Shown: one piece after another, positions 22,435-23,066 of the stretch
Layout: the number at the start of each line of letters is the position of its first letter
Numbering within the stretch: position 1 is the stretch's first letter
Assembly (NCBI GenBank): GCA_964492925.1
Contig: CAZBMF010000035.1
Location: 1 to 23,066, forward strand
Direction of reading: 5' to 3'
Length of the DNA stretch: 23,066 nt
Origin: VMCP01 sp964492925
Lineage (GTDB): Bacteria; Bacteroidota; Bacteroidia; NS11-12g; UBA955
Translations under genes and position numbers: made by a program
Notes under the pieces: generated by a model
Seen by the model: the letters and a program-made list of their open reading frames with translations, nothing else
Told to the model about the DNA's origin: nothing
Database searches by the model: none

Positions 22435-23066
22435 ATGTTAAAACTGGGAAATTTAATTAACTGCGACGTCTTCCTGTTGGAAGAAATTCACTTGAGCAAT
22501 TTGGTTGATTGGAAAACAAATTACGAATACCATCTGATCAACAATGAATTCAAATTCACAAAACTTGGATTTCCGGTAAACACCAACAATAACATCATCA
22601 AAGAAATTTGTGAATTTGTGCAGAAGCTCAATATTGGTGTAGAATTTTTTAACTACCATATCCTGAGTTGCAATCAGACAATTTCTGAAATTATAGAACA
22701 GGAAGTTGAAAATAAAAGAATCCACATTCTTCCAAGTCCTGATGTTGAATACAAAAAGTTGGGTGCTGAATTTTGGGAATTTGCTGTAAAGGGCTACGAA
22801 ATCATTTTTTACAAAGTGGATCGACTAAAAGAATGTCAAAAAAATAATTCAACTTTCAAAAGATACTCCAACAAAGGAGTGGTAGTTGGGTTAACAGGTT
22901 CACCGAAAAATTCTTTAGGGTTGCTGCACAAGTGGAAATTACAAAAATTACTCAATGATGGTATAGTGGATTTTTGGATAACTGAAACCACTAACCTTAA
23001 AGAGAGTCAATATCTAAATGAATTGAAAATTAAAACAGAAATTATTATCGCAAAAATGCAAAAAAA
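22435..23066 (+). CDS. Unrecognised protein, C-terminus off window
   Basis: From the ATG at 22435 an uninterrupted frame of 210 codons runs to the right edge. It starts MLKLGNLINCDVFLLEEIHL. The protein is soluble-looking, with no signal peptide or membrane span. It mixes acidic helices (EIIEQEVENKR) with hydrophobic strands such as GVVVGLTGSPKNSLGLL (about 152-168) and IVDFWITETT. No motif I know can be assigned. Codon use resembles the neighbours. It begins 66 bases after the nhaA stop on the same strand. A 6-base inverted repeat GTTTAA/TTAAAC (22405-22410/22425-22430) precedes it, and no -7 box is seen. The antisense frame in the same place is short and without features. Confidence 0.68.
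   Translation, partial: MLKLGNLINCDVFLLEEIHLSNLVDWKTNYEYHLINNEFKFTKLGFPVNTNNNIIKEICEFVQKLNIGVEFFNYHILSCNQTISEIIEQEVENKRIHILPSPDVEYKKLGAEFWEFAVKGYEIIFYKVDRLKECQKNNSTFKRYSNKGVVVGLTGSPKNSLGLLHKWKLQKLLNDGIVDFWITETTNLKESQYLNELKIKTEIIIAKMQK

Overview
The window reads as chromosomal DNA of a Bacteroidota bacterium (Flavobacteriia/Sphingobacteriia-like; no closer placement is possible without a search). The evidence is a secreted protein with a C-terminal type IX secretion sorting domain, an Omp28-type lipoprotein, AT-rich genes with almost no Shine-Dalgarno signals, Bacteroidetes-type -7 promoter boxes (TAnnTTTG), and an ftsK-lolA pair. Nearly all of it is ordinary, tightly packed housekeeping DNA with many 1-4 base gene overlaps. 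No tRNA, rRNA, CRISPR array, insertion sequence or prophage was seen, and no gene-free stretch exceeds 300 bases.

Positions 1-1700 look most accessory. They hold the start of a small membrane protein running off the left edge, a small lipoprotein, a stand-alone GIY-YIG nuclease-like protein, and a divergent XRE-type regulator, with two short dyads between the last two. A perfect bidirectional terminator (1641-1677) closes this part.

Positions 1721-6927 hold a membrane-anchored beta-lactamase-fold serine hydrolase (minus). Divergent from it is a three-gene plus-strand operon: a BNR-repeat T9SS cargo protein, an unknown 123-residue protein and a GT2 glycosyltransferase. Positions 6924-8683 (minus) hold xerD and an Omp28-like lipoprotein. 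A lipoprotein glutathione peroxidase (8737) and sucD (9411) follow on plus, ended by a strong bidirectional terminator at 10299-10332. Then on minus come lolA and ftsK (10362-13781), and rnz, a GT9 glycosyltransferase, a cyclase-family hydrolase and aat (13887-17321).

trmB (plus, 17386) runs into a minus-strand cluster: lipoprotein/DUF4190-like protein, yigZ, a DMT transporter and ribD, the last three joined by 1- and 4-base overlaps. nhaA is divergent from ribD. An unrecognised gene starting at 22435 runs off the right edge.

The most striking pattern is regulatory. Ten gene starts that head apparent transcription units have a TAnnTT[T/C]G box only 4-19 bases upstream, which implies very short or absent 5' leaders across this chromosome. 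The best candidates for less-described biology are the GIY-YIG/XRE module, the T9SS-cargo/unknown/GT2 operon, the lipoprotein with a C-terminal multipass domain, and the unknown partial gene at the right end.
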